From Sinorhizobium sp. RAC02 (GTDB lineage: Bacteria; Pseudomonadota; Alphaproteobacteria; Rhizobiales; Rhizobiaceae): DNA of 64,000 nucleotides. The stretch lies in contig NZ_CP016450.1 of assembly GCF_001713395.1 (NCBI RefSeq), positions 3,440,501 through 3,504,500 on the forward strand. The letters run 5' to 3'. The notes beneath the pieces were generated by a model, which saw only the letters and a list, made by a program, of their open reading frames with translations, searched no databases and was not told the origin of the DNA. Below, piece by piece: positions 62,370 through 64,000 of this stretch. Within the stretch, counting starts at the first letter, position 1, and each line of letters begins with the position of its first letter. The position numbers and the translations under genes were made by a program.

Positions 62370-63587
62370 TTATTCCGCCGGTTTCGTCACAAGCTGCGCG
62401 TCGCGGCTGCAGATCGCGCGGTACCAGACGTAGGAGACGATGGCGATCAGGCCCATGGTCGGGATGATCGTGCCGAAGGCGAAGAGGGGGAGCCCGATGG
62501 CGGCGGCGATGAGGCCGGCGATGAAGCCGGAGCCCATCTGGATGAAGCCCATGGCGGCAGATGCCGAGCCCGCAATGTGCGGGAAGGGTTCCATGGCGGC
62601 GGTCATCATGTAGGGCATGACGAAGGCGATGCCGAAGGCATAGATGCCCACCGGACCCATGACGCTGAGGAAGGTCGGCTCCAGCAGGTGCGAGGTGGCG
62701 GCGATCAGGATGCTGGCAATGCCGATGAAGCAGAGGCCTGGGAAGACGATGCGGGCCGGCGGCATTTTGCGCATCAGGAAACGCACGACGACGGTTCCGG
62801 CAAAGAAGAACCCCGATTGCATGAGCATGCCGACGCCGAATTCTGTAGGCGTCAGGCCGACCTTGCCGATCAGCACGAAGGGCAGCATGGTCGCCTGGCC
62901 ATAGAGCGCGCCGACGGCGCCCGCCATGACGAGCGTGGCGGAGACGAAGCGGCTGCTGGTCGCGAGTTCGCGATAACCGCGCAGGATCGGGCCGATATGG
63001 CCCTTGGCCGGGTCCGGCGTCGTCGTCTCGGCCATGCAGAAATAGACCGCGCCGCAGGCGGTCAGTGCAAAGCCGACCATCAGGAAGAAGATCGACTGCC
63101 AGCCGAACAGGCCGAGCGCGAAGCCGCCAAGCGTCGGCGAGACGGCCGGGCCGATGGCCAGCATCATGCCCACCATGTTCATGATGCGGGCGGCCTCGGT
63201 GCCGGTGAACTGGTCGCGCACGATGGCGCGCGACACCGTCATGCCGACGGAGGCGCCGATGCCCTGGACGAGGCGGCCGGCGAGCAGCACTTCGACGCTC
63301 GGCGCGAAGGCGGCCATCAGGCTGCCGGCAAGGTAGACGCTCATGAAGATCAGCGTTGTCTTGCGCCGGCCAAGCACGTCCGACATGGTGCCGGACACCA
63401 GCTGCGACAGGGCGAAGCCGGCGAAGTAGAGCGACAGTGTCAGCTTGATCGCCGATTCCGTCGAGGCAAAGGCATGCACCAGTTCCGGCATGGCCGGTGT
63501 GTAGAGCGCCATGGAGACGGGGCCGAGCGCCACGAGGAAGGCGCTGATGATGCTGGTCCGGCGTTCGCTCATGCGTGGCGCCGTCAT
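62370..63587 (-). CDS. Bcr/CflA family multidrug efflux MFS transporter
   Basis: A 405-residue, 12-helix drug:H+ antiporter. The family block MALYTPAMPELVHAFASTESAIKLTLSLYFAGFALSQLVSGTMSDVLGRRKTTLIFMSVYLAGSLMAAFAPSVEVLLAGRLVQGIGASVGMTVSRAIVRD contains the GxxSDxxGRR loop and the antiporter motif. It is translationally coupled to the upstream MarR gene (ATGA at 63584-63587), a layout typical of a drug-responsive repressor and its exporter. Confidence 0.92.
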   Translation of the reverse strand: MTAPRMSERRTSIISAFLVALGPVSMALYTPAMPELVHAFASTESAIKLTLSLYFAGFALSQLVSGTMSDVLGRRKTTLIFMSVYLAGSLMAAFAPSVEVLLAGRLVQGIGASVGMTVSRAIVRDQFTGTEAARIMNMVGMMLAIGPAVSPTLGGFALGLFGWQSIFFLMVGFALTACGAVYFCMAETTTPDPAKGHIGPILRGYRELATSSRFVSATLVMAGAVGALYGQATMLPFVLIGKVGLTPTEFGVGMLMQSGFFFAGTVVVRFLMRKMPPARIVFPGLCFIGIASILIAATSHLLEPTFLSVMGPVGIYAFGIAFVMPYMMTAAMEPFPHIAGSASAAMGFIQMGSGFIAGLIAAAIGLPLFAFGTIIPTMGLIAIVSYVWYRAICSRDAQLVTKPAE

Positions 63588-64000
63588 CGAATACCTTCCT
63601 TGACGAAGGCGAGTGCAGAACTGTCTTCCTCGAGTGCCACGAGATTGGCGCGCAGCTGCTTCAGCTGGCCGCGCATCACATCGATATCAGCCATGCCGAT
63701 GCCGCTCGTCACGTGCTGCATCAGCTCGATCTGCTCGTCGCGGATGCTGGCGATGAGGCCGCCGGCGGCCGGCGTCGTGAAGATCAGCTTGGCACGGCGA
63801 TCGACCGGATCGGCGCGGCGCTCGATGAAGCCAAGGCTCTGGAGGCGGTCGAGATAGGTGGAAAGCGTCATCGGTTCGATGCCCATGCGCTGGGCAATGT
63901 CGAGCTGCCGGCTGCCCTCCAGCGTGGCGATGCGCACCAGCGTGCGGGCCTCGCCCGGTGTCAGGCCGAGACCGGCGGTGGCGATGCGGCGCTCGAAAGC
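63584..64000 (-). CDS. MarR-family regulator, 5' end outside the window
   Basis: At least 138 residues are visible; the frame is open to the right edge, reading AFERRIATAGLGLTPGEART before LVRIATLEGSRQLDIAQRM. The winged helix is EGSRQLDIAQRMGIEPMTLSTYLDRLQSLGFIERRADPVDRRAKLIFTTPAAGG, with the DRRAK wing characteristic of MarR proteins. The C-terminal dimerisation helices follow. Its stop codon overlaps the start of the Bcr/CflA exporter, so it likely represses the pair. Confidence 0.88.
   Translation of the reverse strand, partial: AFERRIATAGLGLTPGEARTLVRIATLEGSRQLDIAQRMGIEPMTLSTYLDRLQSLGFIERRADPVDRRAKLIFTTPAAGGLIASIRDEQIELMQHVTSGIGMADIDVMRGQLKQLRANLVALEEDSSALAFVKEGIR

Overview
The window looks like a contiguous piece of a Rhizobiaceae-type alphaproteobacterial chromosome (Agrobacterium/Rhizobium/Shinella-like; the genus cannot be fixed by eye). 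Supporting signs are high GC with rhizobial codon use, a SAM-II riboswitch before metA, a CtrA box before ftsK, an RpoH2-type sigma-32 gene, the block carD / fdxA / S4-domain protein / SUV3-like helicase, the phaR-phaA-phaB cluster, and dispersed palindromic intergenic repeats of the kind seen in rhizobia. Almost everything is conserved housekeeping or metabolic DNA; accessory material is confined to small islets.

Layout. 0-2.5 kb: the 5' end of ftsK (cut by the window edge, CtrA box upstream) and the amtB-glnK ammonium operon with a sigma-54-like promoter. 2.5-7.7 kb: tesB, a UbiH-type hydroxylase, a Trm112-like peptide, a LON-domain protein, a CnoX-like thioredoxin, a prolyl-tRNA editing protein and tRNA-Gly(GCC). 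8.0-9.2 kb: a solitary PD-(D/E)XK nuclease bounded by 23-bp direct repeats. 9.3-13.6 kb: a tightly coupled glycan operon (heparinase-like protein, unknown protein, tandem-domain glycosyltransferase). 13.8-19.9 kb: a small lipoprotein, a secreted caspase-Sel1 protein, a MarR/MFS pair with matching operators, a membrane-anchored AraC regulator and a secreted hydrolase. 20-24.6 kb: a chemoreceptor, aldose 1-epimerase, GNAT and metA. 24.7-32.3 kb: two paralogous small secreted proteins, an Uup-type ABC-F protein, thiN, a densely structured intergenic region, and the TPP-riboswitch-controlled thiBPQ operon. 32.5-40.4 kb: M48 lipoprotein protease, rpoH2, carD, fdxA, an S4 protein and a helicase.

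40.6-42.95 kb is a lower-GC islet: an orphan lipoprotein, a tiny tyrosine phosphatase, an autoregulated XRE/membrane-protein pair and gene remnants. 43-48.5 kb: thpR, a TesA-like esterase divergent from a YbbA/YbbP-type ABC system (the arrangement known from E. coli), and a Bax-inhibitor-1 protein. 48.7-56.8 kb: a DeoR regulator with an MFS transporter, ispG, a LysE exporter, ispA-hisC, mtgA and a GST. 56.9-64 kb: rpmF, a four-TM protein, phaR, phaA-phaB, a pterin dehydratase, a YkvA protein, an IalB-like protein, and a Bcr/CflA exporter coupled to a MarR regulator that runs off the right edge.

Regulation is unusually readable here: two riboswitches (SAM-II with its own terminator, TPP), a sigma-54-like promoter, a CtrA box, paired operators for XRE and MarR regulators, and a shared cis-element in front of the two small secreted proteins. 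The observations most worth following up are that shared cis-element, the ~520-nt structured region between thiN and the 58-aa gene, the nuclease islet beside tRNA-Gly, and the XRE promoter sandwiched between two operators.
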